DNA of 38,368 nucleotides from Sporosarcina ureae (GCF_029267015.1 NZ_JARIEA010000027.1:1-38368); one strand, 5' to 3'. Positions 26,767 through 35,618 are shown, counted from the first letter of the stretch. Notes: generated from the letters alone by a model not told the origin. Numbers and translations are program-made.

Positions 26767-27498
26767 ATGGAAAGATTACAAAAGGTATTGGCACAAGCCG
26801 GCGTAGCGTCAAGAAGAAAGTCAGAAAAACTTATATTGGATGGCTTGGTTAAAGTAAATGGTAAAGTTGTGACAGAACTAGGCACTAAAGTTACTAGAAT
26901 GGACACAATTGAGGTAGAAGGCGTTCAGTTAACAAAAGAAACTCCTGTCTATTATCTGCTTTATAAACCACGTGGTTATATCTCAACAGTAGATGACGAA
27001 AAGGGTCGCAAAACAGTTATGGATTTAGTGCCAGAAGTCAGCCAGCGTATTTTCCCGGTTGGCAGATTGGATTATGATACATCAGGCGTGTTGTTGATGA
27101 CGAACGACGGGGACTTCTCTTACTTAATGACTCATCCAAAGTTTGAAATCAAAAAGAAATATGTAGCAAAAGTAAAAGGAATTCCTTCCCGCGATGATCT
27201 TAAAAAGCTGGAGACAGGAATTGAATTAGATGATGGCAGTACGGCTCCTGCTCGTGTGAAAATGACAAGTTCGGATAAAAAAACCAATTCAGCGATTGTC
27301 GAGATCACAATCCATGAAGGGCGTAACCGTCAAGTACGAAGAATGTTCGACGCAATTAATTGTCCCGTGCAAAAATTGAAGCGTGAAGAGTTTGCGAACT
27401 TGACTACACGCGGATTGAATGCTGGAGAGGCACGTGAGTTAACTAGACATGAATTGAAACAACTACGCGTCTTGGCAGAAACAGGAAAGATCGGCTAA
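26767..27498 (+). CDS. rluB: Ribosomal large subunit pseudouridine synthase B
   Basis: Makes the pseudouridine of the 23S rRNA peptidyl-transferase region (position 2605 by E. coli numbering). From ATG 26767 (AAGGAGG at 26756-26762) it is 243 aa. An N-terminal S4 RNA-binding domain (RLQKVLAQAGVASRRKSEKLILDG) is followed by the RsuA/RluB catalytic domain with GRLDYDTSG, catalytic Asp102, and HEGRNRQVRRMFDAINCPV. A longer in-frame extension from 26656 crosses the upstream terminator and is rejected. Position before resABC agrees with B. subtilis. Confidence 0.95.
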   Translation: MERLQKVLAQAGVASRRKSEKLILDGLVKVNGKVVTELGTKVTRMDTIEVEGVQLTKETPVYYLLYKPRGYISTVDDEKGRKTVMDLVPEVSQRIFPVGRLDYDTSGVLLMTNDGDFSYLMTHPKFEIKKKYVAKVKGIPSRDDLKKLETGIELDDGSTAPARVKMTSSDKKTNSAIVEITIHEGRNRQVRRMFDAINCPVQKLKREEFANLTTRGLNAGEARELTRHELKQLRVLAETGKIG

Positions 27499-27555
27499 GA
27501 AAGCGTTGAATGTTCACAAACCTATCACTAGTGCAGTCCCAACTGATTTTACGTT

Positions 27556-27570
27556 TTGCTATAATAGCAA
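27556..27570 (+). promoter_or_regulatory. resA extended -10 inside a perfect 15-bp palindrome
   Basis: TTGCTATAATAGCAA (27556-27570) contains TATAAT at 27560-27565 with TGC directly upstream, an extended -10. The whole element is a perfect 7-1-7 palindrome. No strong -35 is visible. A regulator dimer could bind over the -10. AGGAGG and the resA start follow about 25 bp later. Confidence 0.6.
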
Positions 27571-27602
27571 TTGGAACGCAAATTAGACAGGAGGTTACAT
27601 GA

Positions 27603-28139
27603 TTGGCCAAAAAGAAAAACAAAAAGACTATCAGGCTAATTAGTAGAACAGCCCTTCTATTAATTTTAGCTGCAATTTTGATCTACGCAATTACTTCAAA
27701 AGATAAAGTAAAAGTATTGGCGGAAGGTGATATGGCGCCTGATTTTGAGCTTGTAGATTTAGAAGGAAATGAACATCGCTTGTCGGATTACAAAGGGCAA
27801 GGCGTATTCTTGAATTTCTGGGGAACATGGTGTCCACCTTGTAAAAAGGAAATGCCTCATATGGAGAATCTCTATAAAGACTTTGAAGCGAAGGGTGTAC
27901 ATATCCTGACAGTCAACGTAGGAGAACCCAAAGTGAAAATAGAGCTCTTTAGAGATGATATGAACCTTTCATTCCCGATGTTATGGGATAAGAATAAAAC
28001 TGTGATGGATTTGTATAATATCAAACCATTACCTACAACTTTCCTCATCAATCCAGAAGGAAAGATAACGAAAGTCATTAAACAGGGTATGACAGATCAA
28101 CAAATTTATGAGTATTTGGAAAGCATTCAACCAAAGTAA
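27603..28139 (+). CDS. resA: Thiol-disulfide oxidoreductase ResA
   Basis: Membrane-anchored, extracytoplasmic thioredoxin-like protein that reduces apocytochrome c cysteines before haem attachment. The 178-aa product has a signal anchor (residues 11-31), GDMAPDFELVDLEG, and the active site WGTWCPPCKKEMPHM with Cys77 and Cys80; the cis-Pro segment is KPLPTTFLI. Start TTG 27603 lies 8 nt after AGGAGG. resB starts 15 bp after the stop, so resABC form one operon. Confidence 0.95.
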   Translation: MAKKKNKKTIRLISRTALLLILAAILIYAITSKDKVKVLAEGDMAPDFELVDLEGNEHRLSDYKGQGVFLNFWGTWCPPCKKEMPHMENLYKDFEAKGVHILTVNVGEPKVKIELFRDDMNLSFPMLWDKNKTVMDLYNIKPLPTTFLINPEGKITKVIKQGMTDQQIYEYLESIQPK

Positions 28140-28154
28140 GGAGATTGTTACTCA

Positions 28155-29813
28155 ATGAGCAAAATCAAATGCCAATGTGGGCATGAAAATCCTTATGGTA
28201 CAGAGCTTTGTGAGAAGTGTGGTCGTCCCTTATCTGAGAAAGCAAAAAAAAGTGATGTTGTAGATATGCGTTACGAGGGGTCTTCTAGAAGATCTCAAAC
28301 CTATAAGAGTTCCATTGTAGATAAAATATGGAACTTCTTCTCCAGTGTCAAGATTGGCGTCAGTATTATTGCAGCGGTATTAATCGCTTCAGCAATTGGA
28401 ACAATCTTTCCGCAGAAGTTTTATGTACCTGCTACTACGCCTGAAGGCTATTTGGAGTACTACGAGCGCCTGTATGGTACGGTAGGAAAACTGTATTACC
28501 AATTCGGCTTTTATGATATGTATAATAGCTGGTGGTTTAAAGTATTAGTCGGTATGCTCGCAACTTCTATTATTATCGCAAGTATCGACCGGGTTATTCC
28601 GCTTTATAAATCACTTAAAAAGCAACGTACACGTCGTCACCCATCCTTTATGAAGCGTCAGCGGATTTTCGGAGAAGGCGATGTCCAAAATACCGAAGAG
28701 TCCCTTGCAAAAGCAGCTGAGAAACTAAAAGCTATGCGCTACAATGTAAAAACAGAAGACGGTGCAATTTTAGCTGAAAAGTATCGGTTTTCACGCTGGG
28801 GCCCATATGTCAATCACGTCGGATTAATTATTTTCATTTCAGGCGTTCTGCTTAGAGGAATACCTGGTTTTTATGTGGACGAGGCGATGTGGCTCCGTGA
28901 AGGAGAAACACGTAATATCGTTGGAGCACCAGGTTATGTACTTGAAAATAAAAAATTCACTCTTGAGAATTATACAAAAGAAGAAGCGGAAGAAGTATTT
29001 GGTAAGGCGTTGGAGAAAAATGGCGCTATCGCTAAATCGTATACAACCGACGTTGCTTTGTATAAACAAGAAGAGGGAGCATTACCTGGTAGTGAAAGTT
29101 TAAAAAAGGTAGAGGATTACTCTATCAATGTCAACAAGCCGTTGAAATTTGATGGGTATAATGTATTCCAGATGGATTATAAACTGGATGAGCTTAAAAG
29201 CATGACATTTAATTTGGTAAATAAATCTACTGAAGATTCACTAGGAGAATTTACTGTAGATTTAAGTGACCCTGAGAAGGAATATGATCTTGGAAACGGC
29301 TCAAGCGTGAATATGCTTGGTTTTTATCCCGACTATGATGGAATTAAAGATGGAGAACCATTCTCGAAGTCACCTGTTCCAAATAACCCAGCGTTCATTT
29401 TCCAAATGAACACACCTGATAAGCCAGAAGGTGAAAAGAGTTTCGTTGCTATTCGTCAAACGCTTGAAGTAGAAGAGAACGATTACGCGATTAAGTTCGC
29501 AGCTGCCGAGACACGAAATATTTCTGGTTTAACAATCCGTAAAGATAAGACATTATATATCCTCTTATTCGGTGGTTTAGTATTTATGATTGGTGTTATT
29601 CAAGGTATGTACTGGCAACACCGCAGAGTATGGATTCAAGAAGATACAGAAGGACATCTATTGATTGCTGCACATACGAATAAAAACTGGTTCTCTTTGC
29701 GTAAAGAGCTAGACACATTACGAGAAACTGCAGACTTGCCTGCTTATATAGATCGTCAGGATCCTGAGTTGGACAAGCCAGAACAGGAAGGGGACGAGGA
29801 AATATGGACTTAG
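28155..29813 (+). CDS. resB: Cytochrome c biogenesis protein ResB (Ccs1)
   Basis: Large subunit of the System II haem export and cytochrome c synthetase complex. The 552-aa membrane protein has helices near residues 66-86, 128-147, 222-236 and 472-492, with a large extracytoplasmic domain between the third and fourth. The N-terminus has a small zinc-ribbon-like knuckle (Cys6, Cys8, Cys19, Cys22) also present in Bacillus ResB. YRFSRWGPYVNHVGLIIFISG carries a conserved His expected to bind haem. The stop lies 10 bp inside the resC reading frame, so the two are coupled. Confidence 0.94.
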   Translation: MSKIKCQCGHENPYGTELCEKCGRPLSEKAKKSDVVDMRYEGSSRRSQTYKSSIVDKIWNFFSSVKIGVSIIAAVLIASAIGTIFPQKFYVPATTPEGYLEYYERLYGTVGKLYYQFGFYDMYNSWWFKVLVGMLATSIIIASIDRVIPLYKSLKKQRTRRHPSFMKRQRIFGEGDVQNTEESLAKAAEKLKAMRYNVKTEDGAILAEKYRFSRWGPYVNHVGLIIFISGVLLRGIPGFYVDEAMWLREGETRNIVGAPGYVLENKKFTLENYTKEEAEEVFGKALEKNGAIAKSYTTDVALYKQEEGALPGSESLKKVEDYSINVNKPLKFDGYNVFQMDYKLDELKSMTFNLVNKSTEDSLGEFTVDLSDPEKEYDLGNGSSVNMLGFYPDYDGIKDGEPFSKSPVPNNPAFIFQMNTPDKPEGEKSFVAIRQTLEVEENDYAIKFAAAETRNISGLTIRKDKTLYILLFGGLVFMIGVIQGMYWQHRRVWIQEDTEGHLLIAAHTNKNWFSLRKELDTLRETADLPAYIDRQDPELDKPEQEGDEEIWT

Positions 29814-30988
29814 TTACCATTAGTAGTAATTTATTATTAGTTTCGTTTGTTGCGTATTTAGTGGCAACAATGTTCTTTGGTGGGGCAATTAAAAAATCGA
29901 AATCTGAAAAGGCTTATCATAATAGTAAGTGGGGAACAATTGGTATTGTAATTACAATCATCGGTTTCCTTACTCACCTAGGCTATTTCTTTACTAGATG
30001 GGCTGCGTCAGGTCACGCTCCATTAAGTAATATGTTTGAATTTACGACTGCGTTCGGTATGATGCTTGTTGGAGCATTCATCATGTTGTATCTAATATAC
30101 CGAACACCATCACTCGGATTGTTTGCATTACCTGTTGCGATTATTATTATCTCGTATGCAACTATGTTCCCGACTGACGTAACTCCGCTAATCCCTGCAT
30201 TGCAGAGTAAATGGTTGTTCATCCACGTAATCACGACGGTTATTGGTGAATCTATACTTGCAATCAGTGCGATAGCAGGGCTTGTATATTTGGTGAAAAA
30301 TATTGACATGACAAAGAAATCCAAATCGCGTTTTTGGATTGAAGCGGTTATGTATACGCTAGTTTTAGTACTTGGATTTGTTGTGGCATCTACAACATTT
30401 AAAGTAATGGATTATCAAGCTGAATTCACATATATCAATAAAGATCAAGTGCCAGCTGAAATCACATATCACGTTCCTCCGTTATTCGGAATGAATGAGT
30501 ATGAAGCAATGACGCCGGATAAAATGACACCTTGGGTGGAGTTGCCTCCGATCATCAACGCTCAAAAAATGTCTTCTCTAGTTTGGTCTATTGCAGTAGG
30601 TTCAGTGCTTTACGTACTATTACGCTTAATTGCACGCAAACCACTCGCTGCCGTATTCCAACCGCTAGCGCGGAAGGCGAATTCTCAATTGATGGATGAA
30701 ATCGGCTATCGTGCTGTGTTGATCGGTTTCCCAGTCTTCACGCTCGGTGCTTTAATTTTCGCTATGATTTGGGCACATGAAGCTTGGTCACGATTCTGGG
30801 GTTGGGATCCAAAAGAAGTGTGGGCACTCATTACATGGTTGTTCTACGCTGCATTCCTTCACTTGCGTTTATCAAAAGGTTGGGAAGGCAAAAAGTCTGC
30901 ATGGCTTGCTGTCATCGGATTTGTTATCATCATGTTCAACCTAATTGCCGTAAACTTAATTATTGCAGGTTTACACTCCTATGCATAA
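29804..30988 (+). CDS. resC: Cytochrome c biogenesis protein ResC (CcsA/CcsB family)
   Basis: Haem-handling partner of ResB. The 394-aa protein has about eight membrane helices and the tryptophan-rich WWD-type domain AHEAWSRFWGWDPKEVWALITW, which positions haem on the outer face; conserved His residues (LTHLGYF, IHVITTVIGE, LHLRL) are the expected haem ligands. Start ATG 29804 lies inside the end of resB. A strong terminator after the stop separates resABC from resDE. Confidence 0.94.
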   Translation: MDLVTISSNLLLVSFVAYLVATMFFGGAIKKSKSEKAYHNSKWGTIGIVITIIGFLTHLGYFFTRWAASGHAPLSNMFEFTTAFGMMLVGAFIMLYLIYRTPSLGLFALPVAIIIISYATMFPTDVTPLIPALQSKWLFIHVITTVIGESILAISAIAGLVYLVKNIDMTKKSKSRFWIEAVMYTLVLVLGFVVASTTFKVMDYQAEFTYINKDQVPAEITYHVPPLFGMNEYEAMTPDKMTPWVELPPIINAQKMSSLVWSIAVGSVLYVLLRLIARKPLAAVFQPLARKANSQLMDEIGYRAVLIGFPVFTLGALIFAMIWAHEAWSRFWGWDPKEVWALITWLFYAAFLHLRLSKGWEGKKSAWLAVIGFVIIMFNLIAVNLIIAGLHSYA

Positions 30989-30992
30989 AATC

Positions 30993-31036
30993 AGACTGTA
31001 TGACAATAATTGTCATGCAGTCTTTTTATTTCTTTT
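30993..31036 (+). terminator. Terminator after resC
   Basis: AGACTG, a 1-nt mismatch, ATGACA / TGTCAT, then CAGTCT form a stem over 30993-31023 followed by TTTTATTTCTTTTT. Confidence 0.9.
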
Positions 31037-31092
31037 TATAGGGTAGTAATTGTACAATGGAGATAGAAGGTTGTCGAAAGGGGTAATGAATT

Positions 31093-31812
31093 GTGGAAGA
31101 AACAGTGAAGCTCTTAGTGGTGGATGACGAGGATCGCATTCGTCGCCTATTGAATATGTATTTATCTAGAGAAGGTTATGAAATTGAAGAAGCAGTCGAT
31201 GGAGCAGATGCGTTAGAAAAAGTGTTTGCTGGACAATATGATTGTATATTGCTCGACGTGATGATGCCTGAAAAAGATGGCATGGAAGTATTAGCTGAAC
31301 TGCGTGAAAATAAAATTATGACGCCTGTTATTTTATTGACAGCAAAAGGTGAAGAAGCGGATCGTGTAAGCGGGTTTGAAAGTGGTGCAGATGATTACAT
31401 CGTCAAGCCATTCAGCCCAAGAGAAGTAGTTTTACGCGTCAAGGCTATGCTCCGACGTTCGGTTGCATTCCCTAATGTGTCGTCTAACACGACGTCTAAA
31501 GATTTAGTGGTGTTCCCACAACTAACGATCGACCATGACGCACATCGTGTGACAGCTGAAGGGAAAGAAGTAAATTTAACGCCGAAAGAATATGAATTAT
31601 TATATTTCCTAGCGAAATCACCAGACAAAGTATTTGATCGTGAACAATTGCTGAAGGAAGTATGGCATTACGAATTCTTTGGAGATTTACGTACAGTGGA
31701 TACACACGTCAAAAGACTCCGTGAAAAATTGAGCCGAGTTTCAGAACGGGCAGCAAAAATGATTGTCACTGTTTGGGGTGTCGGTTATAAGTTCGAGGTT
31801 CCGAACGAGTGA
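31093..31812 (+). CDS. resD: Response regulator ResD
   Basis: OmpR-type DNA-binding regulator of aerobic and anaerobic respiration genes, including resABC in B. subtilis. Of 239 aa, residues 1-120 are the receiver, with the acidic pocket VVDDED, phosphoacceptor Asp55 in CILLDVMMPEKDG, and VKPF with the conserved Lys. Residues 140-236 form the winged helix (LTPKEYELLYFLAKSPDKVFDREQLLKEVW, RTVDTHVKRLREKL). Start GTG 31093 follows GAAAGGGG. The stop TGA overlaps the resE ATG by one base. Confidence 0.95.
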   Translation: MEETVKLLVVDDEDRIRRLLNMYLSREGYEIEEAVDGADALEKVFAGQYDCILLDVMMPEKDGMEVLAELRENKIMTPVILLTAKGEEADRVSGFESGADDYIVKPFSPREVVLRVKAMLRRSVAFPNVSSNTTSKDLVVFPQLTIDHDAHRVTAEGKEVNLTPKEYELLYFLAKSPDKVFDREQLLKEVWHYEFFGDLRTVDTHVKRLREKLSRVSERAAKMIVTVWGVGYKFEVPNE

Positions 31813-33599
31813 TGCGAATATGGAATTCAATTGTCGGGAAGCTATGGGCAACCATATTGCTTCTCGTTTCGTTTGTCCTGTTTATTGTCACACTGTTCTT
31901 GCTTGAGTTTCTGGATAACTTCCATACGAAACAAGCAGAAGAGTCCTTGCAGAGGGAAGCTGCCACCATCAGCAAGATTGTGAACGATCGCAACGGACAA
32001 ACGAATGATTCCATTCACCAGATTATAGAAGATATCCTTGATTTGGAGACGAATGCAATTGTAGTTGATCGACAGGGCGATATCTTATATTCATTCCATA
32101 CGTCCTCAAGTAAGGATGAAATTGAAGAGAAGCTTCTTTCTGAAAGCGTTTTATTCGAGTCGCCTGAACTAGGTAAACAAAAAATGAAAGAAATGATATT
32201 GCCTTCATTGACAGAAAAAAATGTCATGGAGCAATTTTTAATTTTATCCTATCCATTTAAACAAGCAAGTGGTGAAGAAGCGAGTGTACTCATGTATCAA
32301 AGTTTAGATGCTGTGCACCGGACAACAAAAAGTACAACGAATATCGTATTCTTGTCTGCTTTTATTGCCTTTCTTTTGACTACATTCTTTGCATTTTTCC
32401 TATCTACGCGAATCACGTTGCCATTACGTAAAATGAAGCAAGCGGCGTTTGAGTTGTCTAAAGGCAATTTCGATACGCATTTGCCGGTTGCGCAAAAAGA
32501 TGAAATTGGTCAGTTGGCTACGGCTTTTAATCAGATGGGACGCCAATTGAAGTATAATATCGAATTGATTAAGCAAGAGAAAGAACAGCTTTCGAGCATT
32601 CTCACCTCAATGACAGACGCAGTGGTGACGTTTAATCAAGATTACTCTATTCTGCTGAAAAATCCTCAAGCCGAATTACTGTTGAAAAAGTGGTATGGCT
32701 TTAATGAGAAAAAGAATCATCCATTGCCTAAAGAAGTCTTTCATATGTTGGAGCATGCTATATCGTTTGCTGAGGAAGTGGAAGATGAATTGGAATTAGG
32801 TGGTCAGTTTTATGTGATTTCTATTAGCCCATTGTACAGTGAGAACAGTATACGTGGAGCTGTGGCGGTATTCCGAGATATGACTGAACAGCATAAATTG
32901 GATAAGTTACGTTCGGATTTCATTGCTAACGTATCGCATGAACTACGGACGCCGATTTCGATGTTGCAAGGGTACAGTGAAGCAATCATTGATGACGTAG
33001 TGAGCAGTGAAGAAGAGCGTATGGAAATGGTACAGATCATTCATGATGAGTCAAAACGTATGAGTCGTCTAGTCACAGATTTGCTGAATTTAGCAAGAAT
33101 GGAGTCTGGCTACATTCAACTTCATAAAGAACCTTTATCGATTGTAGAGTTTTTGGACCGCATGGTAACAAAGTTTTCACAAGTTGCAAAAGATGCAGAG
33201 GTAGATTTATCGCTAGAAACTGAGGAAACGATCACTCTACTCGTGACAGCTGACGAAGACCGTCTAGAACAAGTATTCACCAATCTGATTGACAATGCTA
33301 TCCGTCACACCCCGGATGGTGGAGCTGTGAAGTTAGGTGTCTACAAATCTGCTGGTATGCTCGATATTACAGTAGCCGATACAGGCGTCGGTATCCCTGA
33401 AAAAGACTTGCCGTTCGTCTTTGAACGTTTCTATAAAGCCGATAAAGCAAGAACTAGAGGAAAAGGCGGAACGGGACTTGGTTTAGCTATTGCAAAAAAT
33501 ATTATGGAAGCTCATGATGGGTCGATTTTAGCGACACGTGGTGATGAAAGAGGAACAATTTTTATTTGTTCGCTCCCATTTAACGCAATAAATAAATGA
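31812..33599 (+). CDS. resE: Sensor histidine kinase ResE
   Basis: Redox-sensing membrane kinase partner of ResD, 595 aa. Two helices (residues 7-33 and 176-198) bracket an extracytoplasmic domain of about 140 aa; then HAMP (200-250), a PAS-like domain (255-355), the HisKA dimer helix with His376 (ANVSHELRTPISMLQG), and the HATPase domain (N-box FTNLIDNAIRHTPDGG, G1 DTGVGIPE, G2 GKGGTGLGLAIA). ATG 31812 overlaps the resD stop; GTG 31809 would add one residue. Its stop codon forms part of the sigX -35 element. Confidence 0.94.
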   Translation: MRIWNSIVGKLWATILLLVSFVLFIVTLFLLEFLDNFHTKQAEESLQREAATISKIVNDRNGQTNDSIHQIIEDILDLETNAIVVDRQGDILYSFHTSSSKDEIEEKLLSESVLFESPELGKQKMKEMILPSLTEKNVMEQFLILSYPFKQASGEEASVLMYQSLDAVHRTTKSTTNIVFLSAFIAFLLTTFFAFFLSTRITLPLRKMKQAAFELSKGNFDTHLPVAQKDEIGQLATAFNQMGRQLKYNIELIKQEKEQLSSILTSMTDAVVTFNQDYSILLKNPQAELLLKKWYGFNEKKNHPLPKEVFHMLEHAISFAEEVEDELELGGQFYVISISPLYSENSIRGAVAVFRDMTEQHKLDKLRSDFIANVSHELRTPISMLQGYSEAIIDDVVSSEEERMEMVQIIHDESKRMSRLVTDLLNLARMESGYIQLHKEPLSIVEFLDRMVTKFSQVAKDAEVDLSLETEETITLLVTADEDRLEQVFTNLIDNAIRHTPDGGAVKLGVYKSAGMLDITVADTGVGIPEKDLPFVFERFYKADKARTRGKGGTGLGLAIAKNIMEAHDGSILATRGDERGTIFICSLPFNAINK

Positions 33600-33624
33600 A
33601 ACTTTTCCTGTACTGAAACGACTA
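33597..33624 (+). promoter_or_regulatory. ECF-type (SigX-like) promoter of sigX-rsiX
   Basis: TGAAAC at 33597-33602, 16-bp spacer, CGACTA at 33619-33624. This fits the ECF sigma pattern of AAC at -35 and CGAC at -10 recognised by SigX. The -35 begins with the TGA stop of resE. Autoregulation of sigX is known in B. subtilis; here it is inferred from the match. Confidence 0.7.
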
Positions 33625-33647
33625 CTATTACAGAGCGAGGGGATTGA

Positions 33648-34175
33648 ATGGATGACTCTGCTTTCCAACGTTTGTATGAAGACTATAACCGTGATGTATT
33701 TAACTTCCTGATTTATCTAACTCGCAATCGGGAGGTAGCGGAAGATCTAATGCATGAAGTATATGTGCGTGTTCTTAAATCATACGGCCGTTTCGAAGGA
33801 AAAAGCTCCGAGAAAACATGGCTATTTGCGATAGCGAAAAATGTGTCTATTGATTATTTCCGAAAACAATCAACTATCAAAAAGCATATTAATATTCATT
33901 TTGATTGGGAAACACAGCAATTGACCGCAACTGATAAACTACCTGAGGAATTCATCGAAGCAGATGAACAACAGAAACAATTGCTTGAAGTATTGCACAC
34001 TTGTACGGGTGATCAAAAGATGGTCATCCTCATGCGGTTTTTCCAAGATCTTTCGGTTGCTGAAACTGCAGAAGTTTTGGAATGGACCGAAAGTAAAGTG
34101 AAAACAACACAGCATCGTGCAATAAAAGCTTTGAAAACGAAATTTGACGTACGTTCTGTGAAGGAGGGGGGATGA
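33648..34175 (+). CDS. sigX: ECF RNA polymerase sigma factor SigX
   Basis: Extracytoplasmic-function sigma factor of 175 aa; in B. subtilis it drives cell-surface modification and fatty-acid genes. Region 2: FNFLIYLTRNREVAEDLMHEVYVRVLKSYGRFEGKSSEKTWLFAIAKNVSIDYFRKQ. Region 4: MVILMRFFQDLSVAETAEVLEWTESKVKTTQHRAIKALK with the helix-turn-helix. The two are joined by a linker of about 35 residues. The res operon upstream and anti-sigma gene downstream match the SigX locus. Start ATG 33648 follows GCGAGGGG. rsiX starts 1 bp after the stop. Confidence 0.93.
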   Translation: MDDSAFQRLYEDYNRDVFNFLIYLTRNREVAEDLMHEVYVRVLKSYGRFEGKSSEKTWLFAIAKNVSIDYFRKQSTIKKHINIHFDWETQQLTATDKLPEEFIEADEQQKQLLEVLHTCTGDQKMVILMRFFQDLSVAETAEVLEWTESKVKTTQHRAIKALKTKFDVRSVKEGG

Positions 34176-34176
34176 G

Positions 34177-35376
34177 ATGAGTAACGATAAGTGGAATGAA
34201 GACGATATGGAGAAACGTTTACGTGGTATGCCAGTTGTGGAAGATGGACGGTCTAAAGAAGAAATCTTGCAACGATTGAAAAACGATGCCAGGCTTACAG
34301 AACATGAAGAGCCGAAGAAAATTCCGTCAAAATCTAAATGGCCATCAATTATTGCAGCAATAGCAGCGGTCCTGTTGCTCACTATACTCATACCAACTTT
34401 CCTTCAACAGAACAATGAAGTATCGATGGATAAAGCAACTACAAGCGAATCAGCAAGCCCTACCGAGATGGAAAATAGTGAAGAAATGCAGTCTGAAGAT
34501 TCGAGTGAACCCTCTGTCTATACCAAACAGGTTGCAGCGCCACTTACCCATGCTGCTTATCCAGATGATCTCATCGATCACACAGCTTTCCGTATTGGAC
34601 TGGCTACCGATCAGGCGACTATTGTTCCTATGACGTTCTTGATCCCAAATGAACGCCTTCCTGAAGGTCTAGGGACATCCCCAGACGCAGTGGCACTCTA
34701 TAATGAGTATGCGAATACAATAGATGAAGTGTCACTTGGCTTCACAGAGTATCACCCTTATATGGCGACAGTTTCATCAGTTGGAAAGCAAGTTCAAATG
34801 AAGTTTTCAGCTGACCATCCCTATGATAGATCCAGTGCGACACTTGAGATGCTCAATCTGTCTATACAAGATACATTCTACGGTTTTGATGAAATCCAAT
34901 TTCTACAAGAAGACGCATCACCCGTTACGTTTGATGAAGTAGGGAAAGTTGAAGAACCTCTTATCATAACAGGTAATAATTCGCGTCAGGCATACTATCG
35001 ATTTGAGAAATCGGATGGTGAAGTAGTACTTTCGACGAATTTTGGTAAGGCTTACGCTACAGTAGAAGAAGCGTTAAATGCGGTGAAAGAGACACCAAAC
35101 GATATCTACTCGACTGTTGTTCCTGATGGAGTAAACTTCACGGTTACGGATGAAAAGAAGAAAGTACGCGTGAAATTTAGTGAAATGCTGGACTTAGATA
35201 ATCTACCATATGAAGAAGCTATGCAACTGATTGAGGGGATTTTACTAACAGCGGCTAGCTTTGATAAGCAAGTAGAATTTGATCAAGTTGTGCAAGATCA
35301 GTGGGGGCGCTTTGATTTTACACAAGCGATCGAAAAACCGATCGGTGCAAACCCTAAGTTTCTGATTAACGAATAA
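34177..35376 (+). CDS. rsiX: Anti-sigma-X factor RsiX
   Basis: Membrane anti-sigma factor of 399 aa (B. subtilis RsiX 368 aa). A cytoplasmic N-terminus of about 50 residues (EDDMEKRLRGMPVVEDGRSKEEILQRLK) should hold SigX. One transmembrane helix follows (residues 52-72, WPSIIAAIAAVLLLTILIPTFL), then a Ser/Glu-rich linker and an extracytoplasmic domain with an apparent repeated fold (Pro- and Asp-rich). Start ATG 34177 has AAGGAGGGGG upstream. It is probably cotranscribed with sigX from the ECF promoter. A terminator follows. Confidence 0.88.
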   Translation: MSNDKWNEDDMEKRLRGMPVVEDGRSKEEILQRLKNDARLTEHEEPKKIPSKSKWPSIIAAIAAVLLLTILIPTFLQQNNEVSMDKATTSESASPTEMENSEEMQSEDSSEPSVYTKQVAAPLTHAAYPDDLIDHTAFRIGLATDQATIVPMTFLIPNERLPEGLGTSPDAVALYNEYANTIDEVSLGFTEYHPYMATVSSVGKQVQMKFSADHPYDRSSATLEMLNLSIQDTFYGFDEIQFLQEDASPVTFDEVGKVEEPLIITGNNSRQAYYRFEKSDGEVVLSTNFGKAYATVEEALNAVKETPNDIYSTVVPDGVNFTVTDEKKKVRVKFSEMLDLDNLPYEEAMQLIEGILLTAASFDKQVEFDQVVQDQWGRFDFTQAIEKPIGANPKFLINE

Positions 35377-35378
35377 TT

Positions 35379-35418
35379 CTGTTTTGTAAACTCGTAAAGT
35401 TTACAAAACAGTTTTTTT
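35379..35418 (+). terminator. Terminator after rsiX
   Basis: CTGTTTTGTAAACT / AGTTTACAAAACAG form a perfect 14-bp stem (35379-35411, loop CGTAA) followed by TTTTTTT. Confidence 0.9.
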
Positions 35419-35428
35419 ACGCTACAAT
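35400..35428 (+). promoter_or_regulatory. Sigma-A promoter of the ribU leader, -35 within the rsiX terminator
   Basis: TTTACA at 35400-35405, 17-bp spacer, TACAAT at 35423-35428. The -35 lies in the 3' arm of the rsiX terminator and the T-run falls in the spacer. Predicted start is about 35435, just before the FMN aptamer. Confidence 0.6.
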
Positions 35429-35451
35429 AGAGTCATAATTAAATATTGATT

Positions 35452-35580
35452 CATCTTCGGGGCAGGGTGTAATTCCCGACCGGCGGAAATGGAGTAGTTT
35501 TCTACTTTTAGCCCGCGAGCTTAACAGCTGATTCTGGTGTGATTCCGGAGCCGACAGTATAGTCTGGATGGGAGAAGGTG
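35452..35580 (+). promoter_or_regulatory. FMN riboswitch aptamer (RFN element)
   Basis: All RFN landmarks are present: P1 CATCTTC (35452-35458) / GAAGGTG (35574-35580), GGGGCAGGGTG, AATTCCCGACCGGCGG, GCCCGCGAGC, GATTCTGGTGTGATTCCGGAGCCGACAGTATAG in order, and GTCTGGATGGGAGAAGG. FMN binding stabilises P1 and should shut down the riboflavin transporter gene downstream. Confidence 0.97.
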
Positions 35581-35585
35581 AAGGT

Positions 35586-35618
35586 GCAGCCATCTTTTTG
35601 TGTACGCAAAAATGGTGC
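35586..35618 (+). terminator. First hairpin of the ribU leader
   Basis: GCAGCCATCTTTTTG / CAAAAATGGTGC pair with small bulges around a TGTACG loop, followed by TTGTTTT. A second, AT-rich 10-bp hairpin (CGGATAAATT / AATTTATCTG) is at 35630-35654 without a U-tract. Confidence 0.5.
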
